A stretch of 64,000 nt of DNA from positions 6,375,561-6,439,560 of the forward strand of contig NC_019867.2 of NCBI RefSeq assembly GCF_002234675.1, in the 5' to 3' direction. A program made the translations under genes and the position numbers. Below, in pieces: positions 11,301 through 23,300 of this stretch. The notes under the pieces were generated by a model that was given only the letters and a program-made list of their open reading frames with translations, did not search any database and was not told the origin of the DNA. Position 1 is the first letter of the stretch, and each line of letters starts with the position of its first letter. The DNA comes from Oryzias latipes. Taxonomy: Eukaryota > Chordata > Actinopteri > Beloniformes > Adrianichthyidae.

Positions 11301-14300
11301 AAATAACTTCATTCCCAATGGAATAAGAAAACTTGTTAAACAAACCCAAACAAGTGGCCATTGAACTTTTTTTTTTTTCAAAAAATAAATTTTAATCTTT
11401 CAGTGGCCTAGTCTAAGATTTATTTCTTTTTTCTTTCTTTCAAATTTTCGACTGGGCTACACAGATGTAAAAGAAAATTGTCCTATTTTCTGTCTTGCAA
11501 GAAAAACAATTGTATTAAGAAAGCAGAATAAAAATAAGAAAACACGTCTTAAAGTCTAAAAATGTTTTTTAAAATTAGAATTCTTGGTAAGACCATTTTT
11601 CTTACCCTGTTTGTTGATTTACTCACATGTATTTTTTTGCTTCTATAAAGAAAATGTGCCAATGGGACGAGAATTTTTGACTTAAGGGGCCTGTTTTTGT
11701 CTCAAAAATCTTTTATTTTACAATCTGGTTTTTCCATTCACTTGAAGCTGATCCCATTTGACCCCGTTCTTTTAGGACCCTCTTAAGGTCACTTCAAACT
11801 GAGTACAACGCCTATTTCAACAGATTCAGTCAGTAAACATGTCCTCCTTCACTGGAGTCAACCCTACCAGAGAAAAAAAAAACTTCTTTCAAACTGGGTT
11901 GTGTTAAATTTCCTCCTGAGGCTCATGAGCACTTTGTTAACCGTAGACTGTCTTCTTCTTTTGTTAAATATTTGTGATACCTTTCAAAAAAACATGTGAA
12001 TTGAGAAACAGATCAAGCTGATCTTTCTTTAACTGTAGCTTGGACACAAAAAGAAATATTAAAAAACTGATTAATCAGAATAAAAGTCATTTTTTTATAC
12101 ATTTCCAGTGTATTTATTGTAAATTTGTGAATTTAGGACTTTTTGTGACCCTGGACTTTACGGCTAACCCTGCAGGCGGCCACGTTAGCGATGTTACCTT
12201 GGTGAGGGTGAGCATGTAGAAGTTGGTCACATGGTTTTCATGCGCTCGTTTGATTCGCTGCTGGCACTCCTCCGAGTCGATCACCTCTCCGACATACTCG
12301 GCCACAAAATCCCCCTGGAGACAAAGGCGTTTCACATTCACCGTGTTTTACGCATCACACGGACACCTGCAGGCATCAACAAAACCGCCTCCCCGATAAG
12401 ACGCCATTACTTGAGGAAGCCTAGAGGAGACGTTGGATGTGAGCAAAACGATCAGATTCTGATTCAGAAAAACTCAAAGTTTCAGCCAAAAACAAGAGAA
12501 ATAGCTTTTAATTATTTGTAATTGTGTTATTGCTCTGCTATATCGAATTAACAATAAAAACATTTACATTTTTGTGCTTTTGACCGTGTATGTGGATAAA
12601 TCTGTTTTTATTATTATTATTATTATTTGATGCTAAATAATGTCTTGTGTAAAGCTTTCTTCCTATAAAGTGTTTTGAGATGTGGTGCAACTCCTGACAA
12701 CTTAAATTCATGATTTACAAAACAGTTGGGAAAAGTCAAACTCTGTAATAAAGTAACAAAAGTTTGGCAAACTTACTTTTTAGTGGCTTTTTTAAGCTTA
12801 AACCTATTTTATTTGACATTTTTGAAATAAAATATCACATCATTAAAGTTAGAAGTCAGGCACAGACTGTGCTATAGGGTATATTATATGAAATAAGATG
12901 TTTATTTAACATAAGTAATTATGTTGTGGGATGATACCAATGGGCCTAATCACAAATGTTTTTGTAAAAACTTGTGTATAAAAAAAACTCAAACCCAGCT
13001 TTGGGTTCATTTTAGGAAGTACAGTTTTTTTGCAAAACGTAAAAGAATTAAAAGTCTTCCTCAGTTAAAGTTCTCGTCACATGTTCTGCATTAAATTAGC
13101 ACAGAAGAAAAGACTTGAGCTGAAAGAAGCACAGGGGAGGAAATAAACAAATACAAGGAAAAGACCTTCATATTCTAAACAGAACTGTAATCTGCATCTT
13201 CATCACCTAAAAGACATTTCACAACCATTTCTGCTTTTTCCACAACTTTAAGGGTACATGCCGGAGAAGCTTAAAACACAGTTTTCAATACGATTTAGGG
13301 CTGCAAAACTTTTTTTTTCCCCACATAGGAAAAAGCAGAATCCTATAAATTGTAACAAAAAATGCCTAAAAAACATGTAACATTTGCTTTGTAATGTGTA
13401 ATCCTCCTGGATATTGTCCATATCCTATTATTGTGATGACTTTTGTGATATATAATTTTTTCTGTACTTTTATTTACATACTTCCGGTCAAAGTTTTCCT
13501 TCTCCTCCTCACTCAGATATTTCGTGTAAATGTATATATTGAATGACTTTAATTTTTCATCTATAGAACTCCAGGTAGCCCAAACATTACCATAAAAACC
13601 TCCAGTTTTAAATGATAGTAAACATTGTATTTAGAAGAGTTGATGCTCTGAGGCAAAAGTCTAAACAGAGAACGCACCTTCCTGAGCGCCTGGTTTGTCT
13701 GGAGCCCCCAGCCCCGGCCCTCCGTCTTCACCACCTCGGTTTCTGCGTACAAGCGCTTGGTGAAGTTTTGGTTCTCACAGTTGTCTCCTGCAGGACACAC
13801 CTGACACCAACAACAAAAACATACAGGAAAGGCAGTTCAGGAGGTTTGATTCAACAACTTCTCCCACGGATATTGATGCTTTGCCACTCCAAGGACAAAA
13901 GATGCGCAGACCTGTGGATGACACTCGTACTGCAGCATGCGGTTCAGACACTGGGAGTCGATGCTGCACGGATGCTCATCTACGGGTTTGCAGTTACACC
14001 GTGGGATTTCCGACAGGTCAGCTACGTGCATCTGAACTTTCCCCACAGGTTTGTTGGACTTTTTTGAAACAGGTAGACACAAGAAGAGCAAGAAAAAACA
14101 AAAAAAAGTTCAATAAATGTACTATTTTGAAGGACTCTGATCTATATTACGCAATGATTACCTTGATAACTTTGTATGGTGGAGGTTTGCGAGAATTGCG
14201 CTCCTGTTCTAGGGCCTCCCTGCTCTCCCTCTGTGCCTTGAGCTCCTGAAATCGCCGTGCTGCTTCTTCAAGAGCTGAAACATGAAGAGCATCTCGTATC

Positions 14301-17300
14301 AATCTTCATACGAGTTTCCAACAAGAAGCAGATCCTCGGCGTTACCGTTCTTGAACGTTTTGTTGATGTTGATCTGGCCCGTGACAAAGTTCTTGTCGTT
14401 CTCCACGTAAGGGAAGACCCTGCCCTGGTTGATCCAGTAGTAATCGTGGGAGCCAAAGAAGAAGACGGGGAAGTCGCCGATATCGTGACGAAGACTCTGA
14501 ATGTTTGACGGCACCAAGCGAGGGTTGCAGATCTCTGCAGGCCACCACCTGCCAGGGAACGAGAGGCCGCATAAATAGAGAGAAGACAAGTGCGAGTGAC
14601 AGATTCCAATTATGTTTTTCTTCTGATTAATCCAAGAGAAGCTTCTGAGAATATGTGCAATTGGATAAAGAATCAAGTATTAAATCGGGAATTAGTATCA
14701 TACCAAAACCAATGGTGTGAAAATGACACTGAAATAGAAGTCACTTTTTTTACCCGATATAACATACCCAACAAAAAGTACCTGTCATAAAAAAATTGAT
14801 CAAAACATGACAACACATGATAAATTAGAGTGGTTTTCTAATATTTTCAGCTGTGGTATGTGTAAACTAGGCATGCACAATATACCGCAAATTTGTCGTT
14901 ATCGCGACATCAAGCTGTGCAATATGCATACCGCAAAAGACGGCAAAAATCGCAATAAATGGTTACCTCAAATGTGCAAAAACAAACTCATGGCAGCCTG
15001 AAATGGTGAACAAATGAAATTAATCCCTTTATGCATTTAACCAATCGGAAGGACCCGTTTACGTTTTTGATCAATCAGATGAGCCCTTTTATGTTTGATG
15101 TTTGCCTCCTATGTCGACAAGGGTCATTTGGAGTATAATTTTTATACTGTTGCAATGAAATGGAAATTATGTTTTTGGTTGTTTGGCTATTTGTTTATAT
15201 ACCGCAAATTATATCGTTATCGCGATATTAATCACCAATATCGCATATCGCGAGTTTTCCTCATATCGTGCAGCCCTAGTGTAAACCAAAAGATAAAGAA
15301 GAACTTAGTGAGTTCTTAAAAACATGCTGAAAATTTACTGAAAAATTAGGAATTTGAGAACCAAAAATTCCTAAAAAATAATAAAATACTAGAAACTTGG
15401 TCTTTGGTCCACCCATTCCTGGGACATGTGAGACTTCCCTAGTGAAGGCACAGACTCTTTGACACGCGACATATTGAAATTCATGTAAATAGTTTTGAAA
15501 ATCACCCGGCGACAGTGTTCCAGGGTTAAAACAAATAATCTTGTGTGAAACATAAACACAGTAGGACTGGGGGAAACAGCCAGAAAAGAAAAGAAAACGG
15601 TCGATGTTATTTCCAAGTTCAGTAAAAACCAGTGAGTAAAACACAATTTATTAAAAAAAAATTCTCCAAAACCTTTTTTTTGGTGTTATAAATAAAAATA
15701 AATTTTCAATTAACTGGTGGTTTAAGACTTAAAGGTGAAACTTTCCTGTTTGTATTATGAGCATTAAAACACAAAAGTTGTTGTTTTTGCTTTAAAGCAA
15801 ATAAATCAACTTCTAAAAGTATTTTCTAATTGAGGATTTTTAGCCAAGCTCTGTAAACAGAAATGACATCCCTCTGATATTTTTCTTCTGCTAAAACTGA
15901 CTAAAGTTATGAAATGAGTTTAAATATTAACAAAGACATAACCTGTAAAGTCAAATCCCTACAGATTGAAAGCAGCTGGAGGTAGAGCCTATTTTAGTGA
16001 AATAACCAGCACAGGTAGATGGAAGCATCATATAGCCTATGAAGCTCTCAGATGCTGCAGAGAGGAGCGCGTGTTAAATCTCTGCGTCGCTCTAAATTAT
16101 CCGACTTCTCGCATCTACAAAAAAATACCACATTCTGCTTTTGAGAGAAGTGAGAAGCATATTTGTTGTACTGATCCTAAAAGTTGCTCTGATGTTTGTG
16201 CGGTCGGTGTGGAGAAAAAAACAACAACATGATGCACGTTTGCATCTCTTAAGCTCTTCAGCTGTGCATTTAGCTGATGTTTTTTTTTCCTGCAGGCTGT
16301 TTTTTTATGCGAGTGCCTCACCAAAAATCTTCCACACACGAAAGGAATAAAGATAAATGTTTCTTTTTGTTGTGACCAGACAGAAAATGACAAAAGCAAA
16401 AGCGTTGCAGTATATTCTCTGCCTACCTGTAGTTTCCCAGCTTCACCCAGACAATCTGTTTGTAGTGTGGCTTCTTCCCTGCCCTGCAATCGCTGCAGGA
16501 CCATGCACCCTCTGGCATGTCCATCTCCAGACACTCCGGGTGGAAGGAAGCTGGGCATGAGTCGCAGCACAGCAACTTGCCTCCTACATTTGGATGAATG
16601 TAGACATGTGCGTGCATGTAAGTGTGTGTGTGTATGTGAGCATGTGTGGGGCATGCATGGGTATGCAAAGAGAGGAGGAGTGCATGATTAGGTGATGCAT
16701 CTTAACACCTGGACAAACTCTGAATCTCATTTGCAGACGAAAGCGAGAATTCACTTCACGTTTTGCCTGAGATAAAACATAACAGAGAAACTATTTGCAT
16801 CTGGAGATTCTACTCCTTCTTTAACTGATGCCTAAAGCGGTTTTTGATTTGAGAAATCGCTCTTGGATCACTACAATTGGAGGCAGCTGTAGGTAGAACT
16901 CTGGTTGGTCATAGCTTCTGCATCACCAGATGTCTGACAATCAGATTCAGAGTTCTGTACCAAGACCAAGCCATGGGGAAACTCATGCAGTAGCACAGGA
17001 TTAAAGTCAGCCAGCAAGTTAGAAATTGTTCCGTTTAAACACCAACACGTTATTATTGCAATAAGCCAACATGCCAGTGTAGCAAAAAAAAAAAAAAAAA
17101 AAACTTTCCCGTTGCACATCACATCCTGCGCAGACCAGCTTGCATGGAATCTCAGATTTACAATAAAGCTTTTTTTCATTGCGATCTAACACAAGGGAGT
17201 CGTTGCACTGCTTTCCGTCTGCATCCGTAGGTAAATGTACACATTCCATTCAAGACAGGTCAAAGCTTCTGAAAACGAGGAGAACCAAACTGACAAAAGC

Positions 17301-20300
17301 AAAAACAGAAAAAAGAAAAAAAAAAAACTCAGCAGGAGTCGACACAAAGCCTTACAAATAAAAGGTGTGCTGAAGCAGAAAAGCAGTGCACCTCCAGCAG
17401 TGAAAAGCTCCATTAACAACAACCTGAGCTAACCCCAAACATCCAGCATCGAGGCCTCACGCAGAGATACCAGATGCCTGATGGTCAATCAGAAAAGTCT
17501 TTACCCACTTTGACTCGAGATCAGCCGATATCAGAGCAGGCCTCATGCAAGAATCTCCCCCCATATGATCCGTCTGAATGAGCTAATTATTGTTTATATT
17601 GGATAATATTGTGAAACGTTTGACAGAAATGACTCAGAAACTAAATGTAATGTTCTAACATTATTAGCTCCTCACCGCCTGAAAGTACAAACTACAAAAG
17701 CTTTACCCGTATTTTCCGGACTGTAAGTCGCCCTTTTTTTCATAGTTTGGCAAGGGGTGCGACTTTTACTCCGCAGCGACTTATATTAGAAATAAATTGA
17801 AATAAAAACATTGTTAACCCTCCTGTTATGTTCATTTGTGAGGAACAGAGATGATGTTCCTGGGTCAATTTGATGTATGAGGTATGTTAAGTGTTAAGAG
17901 TATGTTAAGTGACTCAGAGAATCAGCAAACCGTTTTTTACAGTAAGATCTTGAAGGCTAACAACATAATATTCTATTTTCCAATGATTTCATAGATTCAG
18001 AAATGCAATAAAAATGACAACTGTTTCTACAAATACAGGATGAAAACAGAGTATTAGTTGGCCAATGATGCTTCATGAAAAGAATAAATAAATAAGTATG
18101 AGAAAGACTTACTGTGAAATTATGAGATAAACAGTCTGCTATGATTGTGTCATATGAGGTTGTGCAAGTTATTAGTTCTTGGTCTCAGATTTTGTCAAAT
18201 AAATTTCCTGTCAAAATGTGACTTATAGTCCAGTGCGACTTATCTGTGTTTTTTTCTACTTTATAATGGATTTTTAGGCTGGTGCGACTTATACTCCGGA
18301 AAATACTTTGTTAGTTTGTCATTTTCTAAGACAGAGTTTCTGCAGAGCAGCACTTGTTCATTAGAAATTCGCCTCAGAGCTGTGGGCGGGACCATTGGTG
18401 CGGAGCAACCCCGCCCCCCTTCCCATCCCTGTTACTTAGAGCTTTGAGCAGGGAGCTTGTGGCCCGCCCAGCATATTTTCTACATCACAGATAAGCTTTT
18501 TTTTTCCAAACGGCATTTATCTGCTCCTGATTCACAATGATTTGAATAAAGAAATAGTCAGAAATGCAGTTTTAAGGTTAATTTTCTTTATATATGTCCT
18601 CCATCAGAGAAATGCACGATAAAAACACGAAAGCACCATTTTCATCAGAGTGGGTCTTTTATGGAAAATGCTTGAAGTTAATTTTTGCCAAAAAGGCTTA
18701 AATCTTGTGGTAAATGTCGACTTTTTGTGGTCACACCAAATTTAGCATGAATTACAAATGAGATTGAGTTCACTATAAGGGAGTAGTGCAAAACTACACT
18801 AATAAAAAAAAAGATTTCAAAAGCATAGTCCTTCTTTTTTGGGGTCCCACAGCTCTCTGCTGGCAACTTTACTTGCATTTACTGGTATAAAAAAATCTTC
18901 CCGTTTAGTTTTCCTTGTAAATTTCAAAATAAAAGGCTTACAAATCCTCAGATTTGTTCCACATAAATTAGGTCACCTATTGTATTTTCGTTATGGCCAA
19001 TGCCGATCTTTAGAAATAAATGAAATTCCATCCTACATTTGAAGCAGATTCTGTTTGTGGTGAATTATTCAAACCAAAGTAGTCAACAAATGATTCAAAC
19101 TAAAACAAAATTATTTGACATTTTCAATCAATTCCCAAGGGGAAGTTAGCTTTATTAGATTTTTGAAAAGAAAAGCAATGAAGTAGGTTTAAAAAAAATT
19201 CCTACTAAATTTTTTGAACTTCCTCCCAAAACGAGACAAATGGATTCAATCTCAGCGTTTGATGCAGACGTGAGTCTGAGAGCAGAAAGCTTTATTGATG
19301 TCAAAAATAGACGACATGTGAGCTTATTGACACTGCTTTTTTGTTTTGCTTCAAAAAACAAGACTGCAGCTGACTGAAGAGTGAAGCATCTTATTTAAGT
19401 AATAGAAACTAACATTAGTAAATGTTTTGGTGTCAAAATCTAAGCAACTTCCTCAATAATCTACAAAGGTGTTCTTGCATGAGGCCTGCTGTTGTGCCAC
19501 TCTGCTTTTAATTTCTTACTGAGTTCATTAACTTTGCACCTGAAGGCTTTGAAATGAAAGATGTTTGCAAAGAAGGAAACTAAATCAAAACGGGAGCAGG
19601 CACAACACAAACACAAACCAGTGGGACAAAGGAGAAAGAGAAAAACTGTTCAGTTACCTTTCCCAACATTCTTTTTGGTAGCTGACGAAGGAGAGGGAAT
19701 CATAGGTAATTTCAACTCAGCACGATTTGACTCAGTCAGAAGGTAGTGGGACTTATAGGCATATGAACTTAATATGGTGTCAGTAAGGTCTTGCACTAAC
19801 AGCCCTACACAAGACACACAGGAAGAGACGGGGGTGAGCCGCAGTCAAACTCCAAAATTACCCAATTTCACAAAAAAGAGAAACATATGCACAGCCTCAC
19901 ACGCAACACAAAAGCTGTGACAAAAAAAATCTATGAATAAAAAAAAAGGTAAATAAAACGGTCCCCAACACTAAGAGGCCGATCAGTGCACTCAACTTAC
20001 GGGATCCAAACTTGATGAACAATCTTTTTGGGTTTTTTTTTTTTTTTAAAGTGGCCAAAAAGCTTCCTGATGAGCTTTCAGGACAGCGCGGATTGGTCTA
20101 AGTGGAGTGCAGTGCGGCAGCCTGGGTGGATTATCGTGTTAGTACTGTGATGGCGAACATTCACGGCGCTCGTCGTAAAAGGACGATGCTGCACGTGGAA
20201 ACACAGACTTTACCGTGACGCGTTACTGCAGCCGTCACGGCATCAAAGCGCTACGCTCTTTCAAAAGAGATGAGTGAGCTACAGTCATGGAGGGTGGCTT

Positions 20301-23300
20301 GATGAAGCACACATTAAAAAAAAAAAAAAGGAACAGTATTTTACTGCAGAGCGGCGGCTCTGGTGACGAAGGGAGGGGGGGGGCGAGGTCAAGACAGCTG
20401 ATGAAAGCTCACCTCTCGCGCACAAAAAGCACCATCCTACATTGACGGGGGAGGAGAGGAGGCCGTTCTTCTTGGTGCTGCCGTGGTTGCTGCAGATCAT
20501 GATGTGATGGGTGAGGATGACGCTGCCCGCCGCCATACAGACGTCGCTGGTGTGATAAGCCGTCGGACAGCGGATGCAGTGAATCAGACGACCTGGAAAA
20601 GAGGACGCGGTTTCTGAAATCAAAGTTGAGTTGTACTGTTACTGGGACTCAGTACATCAAACGGGCTGGGCCATAAGATTTACCCGCAGAGAGGTGCATG
20701 AACAGAAAGGTCAGCTCACTAAAGATCCCCTCAGATACAAACAGTTCAGTCCATAAAACAACCTCAAAGCCAAAAGTCAACTTATTTGCTTCGTGGTTCC
20801 TAAATCAAATACATGAGTTTGATTTTTTGAATCAAGCAAATGAATTAATATCTACTTCTTGATATTTCTTGCAGAGGAGACTTTTTTTTTCTTTTCCTAA
20901 AAAGCTTAACCGTCTTTAATTTGACTAAAAACTTTGTTATGAGTCTCATTAAAGAGCCTCTTTGCATAACAGCTTTTGTCATATGACTAAAAGTCGGACC
21001 TCACTGAGCTTCTTTCTCCCTACATCCCAACCTGGTGCCTCATTATCTCCTGAAGGTACAACGGTCCAAGAAGAAGCGTTTTCAATCTGTGCACTGAAGC
21101 TGTGAAGTTCATCCAGAATCCAGTCTATTTTTAAAAAACATCTTAAATCCTTTTTATTGCCAGGCTTTCGACACAGCATGAGCCTCTTGTCTGCTGGTGT
21201 GCTTTATTTGATTTTCACTTAAGCTTTTATTGGTGTTATTTTATTTTGCCACTTGTTTTTTTACATTTTACTTTACCTTTTAGTTGTTTGGAGCTTGTAA
21301 TGTATGGCGCCTTGTTTGATTAAGGCGCCATTTAAATAAAAGTGATGTAATTTTATAAATTCACAGCTTGTCACTATAGGGAGAGCAAAATAATTCTCAG
21401 AAGAAAAAAATGATCTGAATATTACTAGAACTTAACTAAGTCAAACCAGCACACGAATCAAAGCAGTTTCCTCTCACATGGAAACATTTTTTTTTTACTA
21501 TGGGGTCTCACAGTTTTGCAGATATTATTTGCGTACATACTTTTTTTCCCCACAACACATTGTGTTCTGCGTCCTGATTGGCTGTTGGCCTTGTCAGTCG
21601 ATCTCCATGCAATGTCTGCTGTACATATTTTCTATGAAGGTTTGAACTTTGAGAGTTTATACCAGAGAGAAACGTGAAAATGTTCACGTCTGTCTGAGAA
21701 AAGTGTTTCAAGTGTAAAGTTAGGGGCCCTTAACACATCTGTAATCCTACTTTGAGTATTTCACGTGCTGCGGGATATTTTTAGAAAGTAACTCCTGCGA
21801 TAAACAAGGGACCACTGTCTTTCATTTGTATGTAGTCACACATTGCACTGACGAAATAAATCAAAGATGCTTCATCGTTTTCACTTGTGAAACGGCTTCC
21901 TGCTCACTTCCATTCAGAATTCCCACAGACAGTCTGTTTCAGATGGAATATTTCCAACAGATCGTCTGAAAACACTTCCAGGGAAACAGCAATTCCCTTG
22001 TTTTCCTCACCTTCCAGCAGCGCCACCTGATCTGCACCAAAGCTGGACAGTTTCAGTTAAAGGACAGAAGTGGAAAAGCCAAGCACCACTTCTCTTTTTC
22101 AAGCTTGGTTCACCCAAAAAGGAAACCAAAAACGCACTCTTCTGTCATACACATTAAGATAATTGACCTTTCTTTGGTATTCTTGCTTTGTGTTCTCCTG
22201 CAGACGTCTGACTCAAACAGTAAGGCGGGTCATTAAATGCTCCACCTTTACTGGCTCTCTGCAGGTCTCTCTCCAGGCAGCAGGTTGAGCAGCTGTGCTG
22301 AGGGCAGCAGAAGCCTCCTCCAGGACTGCTGGTGGTGCCCGGATGTTTCCACACACAATCCTCATGGTAGTAACAGCTGCATCCCGGAGCGGAGCAGCGG
22401 CTCACCTCCTGACCTGTCGTTTTACAGCTGAAACACGGATGGTTGCCTAAAAGAAGAAGGAAAAGAAAAACCCGGCGACTCTAAAATAGGAAAACTCAGA
22501 CTGTAAAAGTGGTGGGCGGGACTTAAATACTCACTATTTTTACATTCCAAGCAGGTGAATCTGCCGTCAGGGGGCGCAGACAAGCCGAGACATTCCGGGT
22601 GAAACTGTCTGCTGCAGTCGCCCTCACACACCATCAGACCTTCTCCATACGCCTCGCAGATCTAAAAACACAGAGTGCTGGTTATGTCATAAAGCTGCTG
22701 ATGGCATGTGAGCCTTTTTGAGGGGGAGAAAAAAAAATTCTCTTCATAGATCAATGAGAAATGACCTGGCAAACGGTGTCTCTTTTCTCATTGCTGCTGT
22801 CCTGACGGGACAAACCCGAGTCCACGGACTGAGTATCTGAAGCATCTGCGTCCGCCGCCGCTGGACTGTCGAGACTCTTTCCAAATAAGCCCTGATGAGA
22901 CACCAAGGCACAGTGCTGCAAATTCAAATGAAGAAATGCTGCCGTACCTCGCATAACAAACGCCCTACAGGACAAACGAGTAAAAGATTTCTCTTAAAAA
23001 ATGGCTGAATTGAGTTTGTTGTGAGGTCAAAGTTTGTTTTTCCACATTTCTGGAACATCATGTTTTGATGTGTTTTCTGTGTCATTACCTGCTTTGATGA
23101 TTGTTCTTTAACTGACGCTTCCTCTCCTTAAAAAAGTGCTCCGTCTCTAGTTTTTTTTTTACTAATTTCCTTTATTTTTATCCAGAGAAGTCTTTAGAAA
23201 ATTGTGATTAATATGAGAGTACCGAGTTCCAAGAAAATAAATGCCCACTGCTACACAGAAATAAAATGGGAAGGAAAACCAGAGTGATTTGGTTTAGAAA

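Larger units (their letters stand above)
3161..11461 (-). mobile_element. Complete Ty3/Gypsy-type LTR retrotransposon with PNMA-like Gag, in an nsd3 intron
   Basis: An 8.3-kb element read right to left, in the same direction as nsd3. It is bounded by LTRs at 10290-11461 (5' in its own orientation) and 3161-4333 (3'), starting TGTAGCC and ending TTACA on its own strand. The 4-bp flanks CAGA (3157-3160 and 11462-11465) match as a target-site duplication. A tRNA-Thr primer site follows the 5' LTR and a polypurine tract precedes the 3' LTR. A single frame of 1948 codons fills the interior. There is no envelope-like frame. LTR identity (two substitutions and one homopolymer length change by eye) and the intact frame indicate a very recent insertion. 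Confidence 0.95.
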
